Positions 22,399-35,470 of a stretch of DNA of 64,000 nucleotides are shown in pieces. Each line of letters starts with the position of its first letter. Position 1 is the stretch's first letter. This DNA is from Paratinospora sagittata. Taxonomy: Eukaryota > Streptophyta > Magnoliopsida > Ranunculales > Menispermaceae. The notes under the pieces were generated by a model. The model did not search any database. It had not been told where the DNA came from and saw only the letters and a list, made by a program, of their open reading frames with translations. The position numbers were made by a program, and so were the translations under genes. The stretch covers positions 37,201,707 to 37,265,706 of the forward strand of contig CM069599.1 of the NCBI GenBank assembly GCA_035771175.1, read 5' to 3'.

Positions 22399-25300
22399 TT
22401 AATTAATCACTGCTTTTCCTAAATTAGGCTGCAAGTCCGGCCCCATCGCACCAGATGTTTCAAAATCTTGGGGCAATGGTACGTTAAGCTCTTTGCAAAC
22501 CAACTCTATTATCTGCCTTGTTACACCACCAAGGGACATCTTGTTTAGAGTTACGGCTATGGCAAAGTTGTGTTTCAGGTCACAGAATCCCGTTGATCCA
22601 CCCATTCCCGAGTGGCCAAAGCAGGTGAGAGAGCCATCAGCCGAACAAAATCTTCTAAACCCCAGGCCAAACTTACCGTCCGGCAAAACTAAATGCCCGT
22701 AATCGCCCACACCTAAAAACGCATCGTGAACCCTAGGGTTTTCAAAAATCCTAGTAATCTTCGCATTCTCTTTTTGATATCCGTTGCCATTGACAGTACT
22801 GCTACTACTTGGGTCGCCAATGCTGGTGCTGGTAGTAGCTTCACCGGGTATCCTGACATAATTTATGTCGCCATCTTTTCTAACATTACTGGCTTTTTTA
22901 TGATCAGCATTGTACTCGGTTCCCTGATCTGTAACATTGGTTTTGATCATGTTCTTCCTACTGCTCTTCTTCTCCTTTTTCTTCTTTGCTGATGGAAGTA
23001 TGGGGATGTGGGGGTGGCTTCCTAGTGGTGGCTCTGAGGAAGGTGTGTGTGGGGGAGGAACCATGCCGCCCGTGGCAAGGGTGGCATAGTATCGTGCCAG
23101 AGCTCTAGCGGAGCAATGCCCATTGGCTGCAGGTATGATAGCTCGGCGTATGTTGAGTGTGTTGAATAACATGGGAATAGTATGCATTACCTGGATTATG
23201 TCAGCTGGTTGGAAAGTTGAGGGCAAGTCAGATCGGCTGCTATTCTTCGTGAACATGTCAAGATCTTGTGTGTCTACCGTGAGTGTTGCTAGTCGAGATT
23301 CCACACCTGAAAGAATCGTTATTAAGGCCGCAGTCATTATGTGATGATGGAAAATCCAATGATTCGAATACATGAAAATTAGAAACCAGTGAGGAATAAT
23401 GAGGTAATGAGAGATGTTGCAATGTATTCCTTATTTGTTTATTTTTTAATTGTTACCTATCTGCACTTGAGAGCAGAGGGGACATGTCAAGGAATGGATA
23501 GTACCTGGAGGAATGCCGATATATAGCTCGCCGTTGATGTTGAGGGGGTAAACTATTGCTTCATTTAGAAGCTCCTGAAATTTCTTCCCAGATGCACGCT
23601 GTTCCATTCAAATGCATTGTTAGAACATATAAAAAACAACCTGAAAGTGAAAACACTGGTCTACCAACGACCATGCAACGTCAGGATGGTGGAAGGATAT
23701 CATAAAAACATTAAAACTCCATACATATCCCCTTTCATAGTCCTCTTCCACTTTTTAATTGAGACAAAAGTTGTCATACTAACCAACCATTCAATTCACT
23801 AGCCCTAATCAATGAGATTGACATTGAAAATCATGCACTTGGATTCCTAGCAGTTAAAGAAGTCATCCAAGTATTATCCTTTGGATGATAAGAATCAATG
23901 AGAAACTATTAGATCGTAGAGTCTCACAGGATAATTCATCGAAAGAAACTGACAATAGATAGCACTGATGTCATAATTTAAATTAAACATGTACGATTTG
24001 TTATGGTTCGTTTGAATATAATTCTCCATTGCGCCAAGTTCCAACACAAGTAAAGTAGGATGACACTATCAAGGCAAAGATGAAGCTTAAGTGGTAAGAT
24101 AATAGTACCTCAATGATCCCACCACAAAGCCAACCAAAGGATACGAAGTGATATAGCTGCTGAGAGCCAGGTTCGGTTTCAGGTACTGATGCAGCAATAC
24201 GGTTCAAACATTCATCCCAATCACACATTAGTAGAGGGTCTTCATTTGTAGTGCCACCCATTGCATTATGCAAACCGGATGTATGGTTGAGCACATGATG
24301 GACCTAAAGTGAACATGGTCAAAGAAGTAATAAAAAACTGCACTATTTTAATTAAAATGCTTTATTATTCTATTTTATTAATGCAATTACAAAAGGTTGA
24401 TGCAAAAATAAATAAATAAAGAGGCCACCTTTATTGAATCCTTTCCATGAGTTCCAAACTCCTGCCAAACATTTGCAATGTTTTCTTCAAACTTCAGCTT
24501 CCTATATAACAAGAAAACAGTTCCAATAGTTATTTCGTAAACATTAAAAGATATCCCTAGCACGTCAAAACAGAAACCAAAGTACACATACATAATATAG
24601 CAATGGTGCAGTACGCGACTAGTTTTTGTAATATGTGCTTAAAGCCTCACACCCCAACTCCACTTATCAAACTATCAAAGCACCCATTTTCAATAATCCA
24701 TTTAACATCAAGGATTTAAAAATAATAACTATGTGAACCCCTCTAATGGAAATTAGCTATTTAGCCCAAATAATTGGTTCGAAAATTACTTTCAACAAGT
24801 AATGTAGTTACAGCATAACTCAATTAGTGAATTCAATACCATCTGAGTAGGTAAGGTTCTCCATTGTGGAACAATAGATCCATGGTTAACAGAAAATTTA
24901 AAACATTGACACATTGACATTGGAAGAAAGAGGGCTATGACCTATCTAGTGAACAGTGGAAACAGGTAATCCTGTGACCACCCCAAAAAAGAAAATAAGA
25001 TACCCTCTGTCACATGGCCATTGGTATTTAAAGAATTGTAACATACCTCTTGTCAACCAGCCAATGTAACAATCCAGCTGTTATCCCCTTTGATACTGAG
25101 AAAACAGGAAATAAGCTATCAGGCTGAACAGGGCGAGGGTCATATCTTCCGAGCACACCAGCAGCAGTATCTATTATAACCTCTCCATCCTTGTAGGCAC
25201 ATACCTGCAGAACAAAAATTGTATACATAGTTTATAGGTCTCAATCTTGGGCATACTTCAGACTATGTAACAACCACTCAAACATGTGATTTTGTCTGAC

Positions 25301-28300
25301 TGGATACGTCAATTCAAGCTGGCATATTTTGACATGGAGCTAGATCTTGGAAATCGATCAAGGCTCAGTCAGTCAGATAAATATTTTACATGTCATTAAA
25401 ATGAAGAATGATCCTGTAAAGTTACAATGTCAATCAATCTCAGTGTCAAGGTGTCATGCATGTTGATATGTGCCAAAGCACTTGTTAATCTAGTAGAACA
25501 AGACATTAAAAACACTTGGACACTTGGAAGACATGAGACAAAAGCTCAATACCTGGTTTTGGTAATTCTTGAGTTCTTAGACATCTAGCAGAGCTATTCC
25601 AATCTGGACCAAAAAAATGAATATTTGATCTCTTCTATTTCAATTTGTGTATAGCCAGCACCATTCATTTCTCTATCAGTCTATCTATCATCTTCCTGTC
25701 TTAATGTGCACCTATGTTACAATATTTCTCGTTTCTAGACTTCAAAAATCAGTATAACTGTAATTAATTTTTTGCACCTTTTATCTTAATTTCAAATGGA
25801 TAATTTTTAGAGATTGCAAATAAAAAAGCAAACACTTACACATAATAAGGTACAAAACTGACTCCATAGTAAATGGTATAACACAAATGAAGAATGACAA
25901 AAGGGTAAAAAAGGGCAGCACGATGCACAAAGCTCCCGCCTACGTGAAGTCCCAGGGAAGGGTCGGACGACATTTGGGTTTATTGTATGCAGCCTTACCT
26001 TGCTTCGCAAGAGGCTGTTTCCAGTTTCCATGAGTCAGACGCATGACCACATGGTCACACGACAACTCTTTTTTTTTTTTGAGAAGAGACAAAATATTGT
26101 ATTAATGTTAAAACAGTAATACAGTGACATGAGCATAAGCAATGCTCACGGAGAGGCGAGAAAACATTCTAACAACAAATGGCAGAAAATATATCACAGA
26201 AAACTGCTAGTGGACTAAATTTACATCAAAGCATCCCAACTCCTGTACCAGTCTGTGAATGAGTACGCACCACCTATCTTGGAAGAACTAATCCAAGTGG
26301 CAGCATAAGTTATAGAGACCTCCCAAATGTCGTCCACTGTACTGATCTTGTTTTGAAAAATCCGAATGTTCCTTTCTTTCCATAGAGACGAAAGAACAGC
26401 AACTGAGATAATGCTCCCTATCTCCTTGCGTTTCCTACTCAAACCAGCATTATGGCGGCACGAAGCAATTTTCACATGACTGCGGCATACTAAACTTTCC
26501 AAAAAGGAGCAATTCCCACTTTCTCCAGATCTGATCAGCAAGAGTACATCTAAAGAAGAGATGATACGCTGTCTCATTAGCTTTAAAACAAAGAACGCAG
26601 CAATGCGGTGATAGGTAAAAATGGGGCAATCGCTTTTGCACTAAATCTTGGGTGCACAGCCTATTGAGAGCCACAAGCCATCCAAGCACTCGAATTCTAT
26701 GTGGAATTGGAGTTCTCCAAATGTGATGATAGTAGGTTGTGGGTGTTGGAAATGAGGGCTCAATGAGATGATTGAAAAAGGACTTACATGAATAGGAGCC
26801 GGTGTTATCAAGGGACCAAAGGAAGGTATCATTTGAAGTGGAGGATAGCTGAACCAGGTTAATTCTAGATAAGAGAGGGCCAATCTCAGCTTCCTCTGTT
26901 ACGAGGGAAAGTTCCATGAAGGTTGATCAAGAGAAATTGAACGGGAATTGGTTAAAAAATGGGCAATAGGAGTGTTTGGACAGTTAGAGAGGTAGAATAA
27001 GTGAGGGAAAGAATGGGCAAGGGGCTCATCTCCACACCATCGATCCTCCCAAAAGCGGATATAGTGACCATTTCCTACCTTGAGGGTGATATGTGGCGTA
27101 AACGTGACCATTTCCTACCTTGGGTAAATGCTGGAAATGTGTTTCCATGGGCTTCTATATGTAGCATGAGCCGCACTACCAGATTGTCTTCCCTCTATAG
27201 AACACCCATACTTGCTTCGAATGACTTGAGCCCATAATGCATCACCCTCCTTCATGAACCTCCAAAGCCATTTGGCAACCAAGGCCTGATTTCTTGATTT
27301 GATATTGCCAATTTCCAATCCACCATGAGCAGTCGGTTGTTGGACTTTGTTCCGACTTACTAGATGAAAACTTCTACCATCATCCACCCCTTTCCAAAAG
27401 AAGGAACGCATCAACATTTCAAGTTTGCGGGTCACCGAAGAAGGGATTTTAAACAATGACATGTAGTAGTTAGGCATGGCCATGAGAACTGACTTTATTA
27501 GCACAAGTCTCCCTCCTCTTGACAAGAAGCCCCTCTTCCAACCACTAAGTCTTTTTTCCACCTTCGAAACAACCGGGTCCCAAAAATCAGCTTTCACACG
27601 ACAACTCTTATAGAAGGGTGATACCAGGAAATAATATACAATGTATATTCGTGATCAAAAAGATGAATCTAGGCACTGAAGATGATGCTTTAAGATAATG
27701 ATGTGCAGGATTATGCAAATTAGGCAAGAATTTGATGAAACATACAAGGTGATGTTATTGAAAAACACAGTTACAAATCTGATAATCTTGTAAACCTGAA
27801 TGCCAAGTATTCTGTCATCTTTCCCAAGTTTAATCAGAAGCTGCCTCAGCTTGGTCTCCACATCAGAGTGAATTGGGGAGTTATAGATCCATTGTTCTGC
27901 AGCAGGCCCATTTTTAATATTTCCACTGTATATGAAACCAAATTATAATGGGCCATGAATAAGAAATCACAAAGCAGATATTTGATGAAAACTTGTAAGC
28001 AGAAGCATCACACTCAGAGTCTGAGATAAATATTCACATGCCACAGAAACCTAAAGTGCATTGCTCATTAAAGAATATTCTTATCCTATCCATTTATTTT
28101 AACTCACATGCTACCAAAGTTAATAACTTTCACGCTCTCCCCTTAATCATAGGGCTTATGGTAATGGCGCCTATTTGGGTTGAGAGAAAAAAACAAGAAA
28201 AAGAAAAAAAGAAAGAAACTAATCAGTTAATAGAGTTTGGCTTCCATGGTTCTTCTGTTCATTCAGAAATATAATACAACTAATGGGAGAATTTGATAAA

Positions 28301-31300
28301 AATAAATAAATGAAGCCTTGTAACCTTGGGTAGGCAAGAAGTACAATGAGCATAGTTGAATAATTTGCCAATAACTACTGATACAGTAAAAGAGTAAAAG
28401 AAGTAAACTAACCCTTGAAGAACAGACTCAGCAAATGGCCTCATAATATCTAAATACACCACACGAACATTCATTGTTGATGAAAGCCCTGGATAGCACA
28501 AGTCAAAGTCAATAAGCAAGCTAAATGGAAAAGTTGAATTTATCCCTGGAAAGTATGTGTCCACTGCAGACCTCGAAGAAGGTTCAGAACCCGCGCAAAT
28601 ATCACAGAATCACCTGGAAAAGCATCAACCTGGAAAATATAGATACATATCTTAATGGAGATCTTCTAGAGCACCTATATCATGTCAAGATTACCCCAAA
28701 CAGAAATAAACTCATGTACACCAGGAAAAAGTTATTTGCTCGTACAGGATTAAATCGTGAAATTTCCTTTTTGTTCATATTCATCTTCTCTTGGATGGCC
28801 TGCATACTCTTCGCTCTCTGATCCGCCAAAGATTTCATGTTTTCCTACATAGAAGAAGAGAAATGATGATTATCCGAAGTTTAGTAGATAATTTTGGAAG
28901 CAAGATGGTGCACTCACAAAGGCTTGAGTCGCTGGTGTTGAAGCACGGAAGAATACATTAGTTATTGTCATTGCTTGATCTGGCATGTCCAGACGCAACT
29001 TCAGTCCCATTTCTGCAAAGGCTGATAAAAGTGCTACATGGTCCCCCTGTAACAGCATCATCACAAAAGTCCTCTCTGAGAAGATTGGGTTGGGTTGCTT
29101 TGAGGAATCTTCAAATCAGTTACACGAAAAGCACTCTAGTTTCTGGAATGAGCACTATCTCATAAACGGAGGTAACTGATACTATTATGTTAAGAATCCA
29201 AGTATCAGAAAGATTGGAGATTACTGCCAATTAACTGTAAACAAGGACCTTGAGCACCAGGCAAAAATATGTCTACAGGAATACGTGTGCGCCACGTGAA
29301 GTAGAACCGACAGAGACTGTTAAACAGGATTTGATAAAATTGTATCTGTAGGCTGCTTCTTCCAAGAAAAGAAATCAAGTTCAAGAAAACTGTTTCATGA
29401 AAATTGACAAACTAAAGAGTAAAGACCATTGTGCTTCCTGGATTTTAGATAGTGAAATCTTCTGAATGTCCTTTTGGTTATCATGAAGACGGGATATGAT
29501 ACTTGTCATGATTCGAATGCAATAAATAGTTCAACATTTATGTTTCGATAGGTGAGGCTCCTAGGTGAAAAATAAGGATTTTCCAAGTCAACTATTATCT
29601 TTATGGATAGAAATTTTGTGTAGAAAGCTCCTTGGTTACATAATTTTAGTCGCTGGTGACAAGTATTCATATTTCATAGTCACAGTTATATTCAGTAGTT
29701 GCAAACGTATTTGCAAATACATTGGATATAATACTCCATTACATACTATGGAAAATTTATCCATCAGTTTTTACAGTTCTACACAATGATAAAGCCCAAA
29801 AAATCATAATAAAAATAAGTGGATCACACGTTCTGCAGTAACTTAAATAATGGTGGTAGCTTTTCATATGGAAGATGGGAAGCACACTCTATTAAGTCAC
29901 GAAAATCATTATCCTGAGTAAGACTCAACAACAACTGGATCACATATTCTGTATAACCCCACAATTTTCAACTATTTGAGTGTCTTTGTATATGAAACGA
30001 CAAAATATGACTGCTCATGTAAAGTGAACACTTTTAACAGAAAAATTGAGAGCTTTGGGTTCAAAAGAGACTTCTGACCTCAGCACATGCAAGAAACATC
30101 TTTGCTAATGCTTGTTTCATCGAATTTGATAATTTCTTTGTGAGCCCAAAGTCAAGCAAAATGGGCCGATGAGGAGCCTCCTTGCTCACAAGAAAATTCC
30201 CTAGAGAAAAGAAAAGCTTCAGTTGTACATTTCCAGAGAAAATAAGTCAAATCCATGTGGTGTGGTGCATGATTAAACAATCTCAGAAACCGTACCAGGA
30301 TGAGGATCACCATTGAAAAATCCATCAACATAAATCTGGTGAGCATATGCTCGAGTTATTTCTTCAACAACCTTTTGCTTGTCAACACCAAAAGCCTCCA
30401 GTGATTCTAGATCATTTAGACGAATTCCATCCATATACTCTAAGACGAGAACTTTCTCTGACGACTGCCATTAAAGCACAAAACCAAATACATGGGAATT
30501 TGGAAGTGGATAAAAATTCTATAGATAAGAAATTTTAGTACGTCTTAGATAAGATTCTTTTGTGGGGAAAAGTGAAGCAGAGTGCAGTTGGGCTCAGAAT
30601 GGAAGATCTGGTAGCCAGTATATACTTAACCAACTTAGATCAACTTAAAAATATTTCTCACCAGGAACTAAGTATGATGGTATGCTGATGTGAAACCAAT
30701 AGCACATGGCCAATAAAGTGTTGAAATGATGAAAAACAATTAATGTTTTTAAACAGAAAACATATCCCTTACTTTAATCTGCGAATCTAGTAAATTTGTA
30801 ATATTTACTACTAATATCACAGAATCTATATCAAAAAAAAAAAAAAAGCATATATATATATTGCAGAGACAAAACTGCCCAGTACTGACTCAACCCATCA
30901 AAGAACTCAGCTGAAGGCTTATCAAGCAAGGATGGCTCCTTCCCGAAGGAGATCATCCTAGCAACATATCAGAAGATTCTAAAACTTTGAGAACCCTACC
31001 ACCTACTGTCTCAATGTCTTTAGTTCACTTAACAGTCATCATTTCAACCACCAATCACTTTATTAGTTTTGAGTCTTTCAGAATCAGGATGATATCCATG
31101 ATAAACATCGTCCCTGAACTCTTTCCATTTTGATTCCGCATACCTAACTAAAATGTCCTCGGGAAATAATGACAGAATATTGGCCTAGTGGATAATCACA
31201 TGTCTAACTTTTGAGTTTATGTTGAAGTTCAAAATTTTGGTTGCTTCTTTGTATTGAATACTCCAGCTTCCCAGAAGCTTTGGATTTGTGAGCTGTGAGT

Positions 31301-34300
31301 TTAGGGCTTGACTCAACAAAATAAATACTAGGCGAAGCTGATATAGGTTTACGCTTAAAAATACAGAACAAGCCAGGCCCAGACCAACCTTTTACCGTCA
31401 ATAGCAGCATTGAGTGGAGAAAGCTTAGATCAGTTTAGATTCTTTGACAGCCCCACATTAGACACTGCTGCACAATAATCAAATTTAAGCGAGCATGGTG
31501 CACCCTGCAGAATAATACCTGAATAACTTCTGGAATCAACACATCCACATGATTCTCAGGATTGTCAAGGTTGCTTCTGCAGCACAGATTTTTCGAAACT
31601 CTTCTTGTATTTTCTACATTCAAAAAGATACTATCAACTACCATATATGGAAGCAGTTTACATACATGCTACAAGCCTATGAGTTTAATGCCAAATGAAT
31701 TTAATTTAAAACATTAATCAAATTCATAAAATATTAAGTACAACTATGAAAATTTAGTTTCCAAAATTTACTCTTACCGGCTTCATTATCAAACTCTAGT
31801 TCCTTAGGTGCTTCTTTGCACCATTCATCAATCATTGGGTTGAAGTCATATTGTGGCTCTGCCCATGCAATCCAGCTGACTATTGACTTTGCGTCCTTCA
31901 AGTCCTGTAAAGGAACAGTATGCCCAATAAATGACCACCATACCTAGTTTATTCATCTCAATCACACTAACCGTGCAATCAAACACAACCTCCAGTATGA
32001 TTGTCTTGATGTCTTCATGTTGAACTTTAACAACGACCTCTCGTCCATTCTTGAGTGTAGCACGATGAACTTGAGCAATCTGCATTTAAAACGAGAATGC
32101 ATGAAAAGAAAGTTACTGCAGAAAATGCTCAAGCTTTTCTATACAGGTGAGGCATGCATGATATCTACCGATTACTCATCATTAGAACAATAATTAATAA
32201 GAATCATCGGGGTTATGATAACTAAATGCTTCTAATCATCAGTGTTAGATGTGGATCAAATGAAAAAGAGCTAGTGATCAACACATAACATGGCTCAAAA
32301 AGGGATAACTCTGATGAAGAAGATGATGATGAAGAACTTATGAACTACCTCATCATCTATAGCCTCGTTACCTTTCCTTTCATAGCTTAATTGTTTTAGC
32401 TTTTAATTTTCTTAATTTTAGTTGTACAGTTTAAAGATCCCCAGTTTTCTCTACATCATTTCCTTTTTCTTTATGTATAAGTTACGACTGAGCTATATGA
32501 TATATCAAATGACAAGGACGATCCAATATGGGACTTACTGGGGTAAGCAGATTTCCAGATGGGAGCCATCTAAGATAGGGCCTCATCCACTTTTAGTGTA
32601 TGGAAAACAAATGACAGAGGTGAATATAGAACGACAAAAGAAAAGTTTTTTTTTTTTTTTCCACAGTTCTCTTAATTTTTCATGCACTATTATACTAAGC
32701 ATTATAATCTTACCGATGCCGTTGCAAGAGGAGTTTCAAAAAAGTTTGAGAAGAGCTCATGCATGGGTTTCCCCAACTCTTTTTGTATAGTGTTGCAAAC
32801 CTGTGAAGTCGCAAGTTCAATATAAATCCATTGCATAAACATTGGATCAAAAATACATAAAATGGAGATAAATGCAATTAAAGTGTCAGAAAGCATTCTA
32901 GAATCATAGCTTGAATTACTGAAACCAAATTTTAAAACAAAGAACAGTGGAAATAAACAACTTTCCACGATCACTTCTGAACTACCTGCACCTATCTTCC
33001 GCATGGGGAGGCACCTAACTTTAAAGAAATTGAACATCTGCTTTCTTTCATTCTCTGTTATGCCAACTAGCTCCAGTAGAACAAATAAATAAAAATAAAG
33101 GTAAACATTTCAAGATCCCACTAATGAAAATTAATCATAAGAACTATGTTCATTAAATCCCCCCCTTTTATTAGGATTCTGCATACAGCTCACCTGTCCT
33201 TGCTTCATAAGGATATTCTTTACAGTTTACAACGACTTCTCTCTCTAACATGGAAATAAGGATAATTTAAATTTAATTTCCTTAAGAACAGCTAAAGGAA
33301 TTCAATAAAACACTTTTCTCATCTGGTGATTGAAGTTCTGCAAATTATGTTTCTGTATCCTATAACAGATTACCGCTTAAAGCATCCTAGGACAAATCTA
33401 ATGAAAAGCACCATGTAGTATTGTGGCCTAATGCCATTGATCATGAGCTACAAGCACCATTGCCACATAACAAATGTTCTTCAATCTAATACATTTTTTT
33501 TTGTATGTCAAAAGGGAACTTGAGTCAAATTGGCTCTGAAAAGCTACAGGATTAATAGTTACAGCTACTGAGAAACCAAAATATCTTTGGGCATCAACAC
33601 TTGTTTCAAAGCAATAATAGGCACAGATATAAAAGTATCATTATCACAATATTATATACTGGAAATTTTAATTTTTCATGTGAATGGTTAATATGCTGCT
33701 TTTGCTCTGGATTTTACCTTCTTGTCATGAAATCTGCCAAAATTTCAGAAAAAAGTAGCTCTGGCCAGATCTATCTTCCTCTAGTTTACATACTCAAAGA
33801 CTTTTAGAATAGATTTTAAAGAGGATAATTGACTTTGAGGATTGAAGGGAGTGCATTGGCTGAATCAAAATGCATTAAAACGTAATCACAAAGGAAATGA
33901 TGCATTGACTATATAAATTGTGCATCAAATTCAGTTTTTATGATTCGGCTGAAATATATTAAGTATTTGCTCACATCATAAAGCTTCAGTACTTTGCATC
34001 AATTATATAATATAAGAAAATTCTCTTCACATTAACAGAGTTATATTTTCTCAAAAAACAGTCAAAAATCACCTCTTTCAAAGGGCGAGGAGGAAGAGAG
34101 TCCTGCAACTGCTTTAGGAGGGATATATAGGCCTCAGGAAGCACATCTGCACGTGTAGATAAGTATTGGCCCAATTTTACCCACAATCCTTCCAACTCTA
34201 TTATCAGATTCAGAACACGCTTAGCATTGCGCTCATGAGCTTTTTCCCATAGGGCACCTCTTTTAGATTTGTTAATCAATTTCTCTCTCTGCTGCAATGA

Positions 34301-34478
34301 CTACAGTAAAAATAGAAAACAGGGTCAATTCGTTTGCCAGAACAGAAGAAGGAAATGGCAAGTCCACAATCCAATGGAGATGCAACATTTTAGCTAGGCA
34401 TACCTTATAGTCAAGGTAGACTATCAATGCCAGCGAGAACACTTTCATACGTCTTCTGTAGATGTTTCCCCATCCCAT
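22399..34478 (-). CDS. ABC1 (ADCK/UbiB-type) kinase fused to a beta-lactamase-like (LACTB) domain
   Basis: Eighteen coding exons on the minus strand: 34404-34478, 34073-34300, 32714-32800, 31990-32079, 31778-31904, 31519-31613, 30296-30464, 30079-30200, 28918-29046, 28746-28844, 28572-28629, 28413-28488, 27796-27925, 25047-25204, 24429-24501, 24109-24303, 23505-23598 and 22399-23306. All are GT-AG and in phase, giving 970 aa. The architecture matches Arabidopsis At5g24810. ABC1 kinase hallmarks: KxGQ motif KLGQ (K67), Ala-rich loop LATAS (126-130), lysine in VVVKVQ (K148), GDPHPGN loop (~286-292) and DFG (D307). The C-terminal half is a serine beta-lactamase/penicillin-binding fold: SVSK (S531..K534, SxxK), a Tyr motif around Y623 (LYHFVSFGWL) and GHSG near the end (KTG equivalent). 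Kinase-like and peptidase-like chemistries are inferred; substrates are unknown. Upstream sequence supports a 5' UTR intron. Coding intron 13 holds a LINE and a SINE. The start ATG matches the family N-terminus MGWGNIY. Confidence 0.93.
25906..26054 (-). mobile_element. Au-like SINE in an intron
   Basis: The minus strand contains AAGGCTGCATACAATAAACC, GTCCGACCCTTCCCTGGGAC, GGCGGGAGCTTTGTGCATCG and a T-rich end after GCTGCCC, a layout recognisable as the widespread plant Au SINE. Its tRNA-like 5' part (GACCATGTGGTCATGCGTC) is decayed and continues to 26070, where a LINE interrupts it; the remaining bases resume at 27610. Confidence 0.7.
26071..27593 (-). mobile_element. 5'-truncated L1-type LINE with perfect 16-bp target duplication
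   Basis: A T run at 26071-26080 is the poly(A) tail of a minus-strand element. TCACACGACAACTCTT occurs exactly at 26055-26070 and again at 27594-27609, so the 1,523-bp insert is bounded by a perfect target-site duplication. Minus-strand frames encode the end of a LINE reverse transcriptase: KRLSGWKRGFLSRGGRLVLI, NYYMSLFKIPSSV, FFWKG, QPTAHGGLEIGNI, then a zf-RVT-like part (IWRTPIPHRIRVLGWLVALN; CCVLCFKANETAYHLFFRC). Frames are broken between 27115 and 26917. Only the 3' part of ORF2 is present. It lies in the sense direction of the host kinase gene. Confidence 0.93.
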
Positions 34479-35470
34479 TGGAAGCTGAAGAGGCAAGATG
34501 AACCAAGCTTATTGACTTATGACGGATATTTGTGAGGACAGACCTCCAACTTCTGTTATTCACGAAATAAAAAAAAAAAATCACCAAATTAACATGAGCA
34601 TGTCAGTTATCTATGTTGACTAAATCACAAAAGTATAACATAAATGAAGGCGCACTGTAAAGGATTGAATCTTGTCATCAGCACTTTGTTCTTCAGCAGT
34701 AAATAAGGATTAAGAAGAAAAGCAAAATAATCATGAAGCACTATGAGTTTGGTTAATTTATTTACTAGAAGAGAAGTTCATTGACTGAGAAATCTAGTGT
34801 TTTCAATGATCTTATTGATTTTTTGAATTTTTACTGATTCAGACTAAAAATATCTTTTATGCAGTCATTTACAGCGTCACGTATTCCTTTTGTACTATCA
34901 ACAAAATCATTTCACCTGAGAAGATTAAATCTCTTCATCCTTCCAAAAGTAAAAAAAAAAAAAAAGGTCCAATCATCGCTAATGATTGAACTCCAACAAC
35001 ATCTAACCAAAGTTCATGAATTCGTTGCCAATTTCCACACCAAAACGATTCGAATTATCAGTCATTCATCATTAAATAAGTCAGTTATTCACTCAAATGC
35101 CAAAAAAAAATCGATAAAATGACATAAATCATCAAAAGTAAACGAACAATCCACCAAGATGTGAGATCAATTCAACGTCAAATCAGTAAAAATTCGTCGA
35201 AGAAGAACAACAATCAAACATAAACAGAAATCAACTCCAGATTTTCACCGACTAAAATGAAATCCGACCTGCAATTTCAATCGCCGACTTCGAATCGCGC
35301 CAAAGAAACGTCCGCTGAGTCTGCTGGATGAACTAATAAGTAATAAAATCTGAGAATCCTGCTTGCGTACGCAAGGAAGGAGCGCCAAATGCATGCAACT
35401 GAGAAGAGAAGGAAGAAGCAATTCCCAAAGTTTGGAACAAGGGATCTGAAGCAACTTTTATAATATAATT
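34479..35470 (-). other. Inferred 5' UTR and leader intron of the ABC1-kinase gene
   Basis: On the minus strand TTGCAG|GTCGGATTTC (donor near 35272) and CTCTTCAG just upstream of CTTCCAATGGG (near 34483) look like a leader-intron pair. A GC-richer first exon would lie at about 35273-35460. No competing ORF was seen. Confidence 0.4.
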
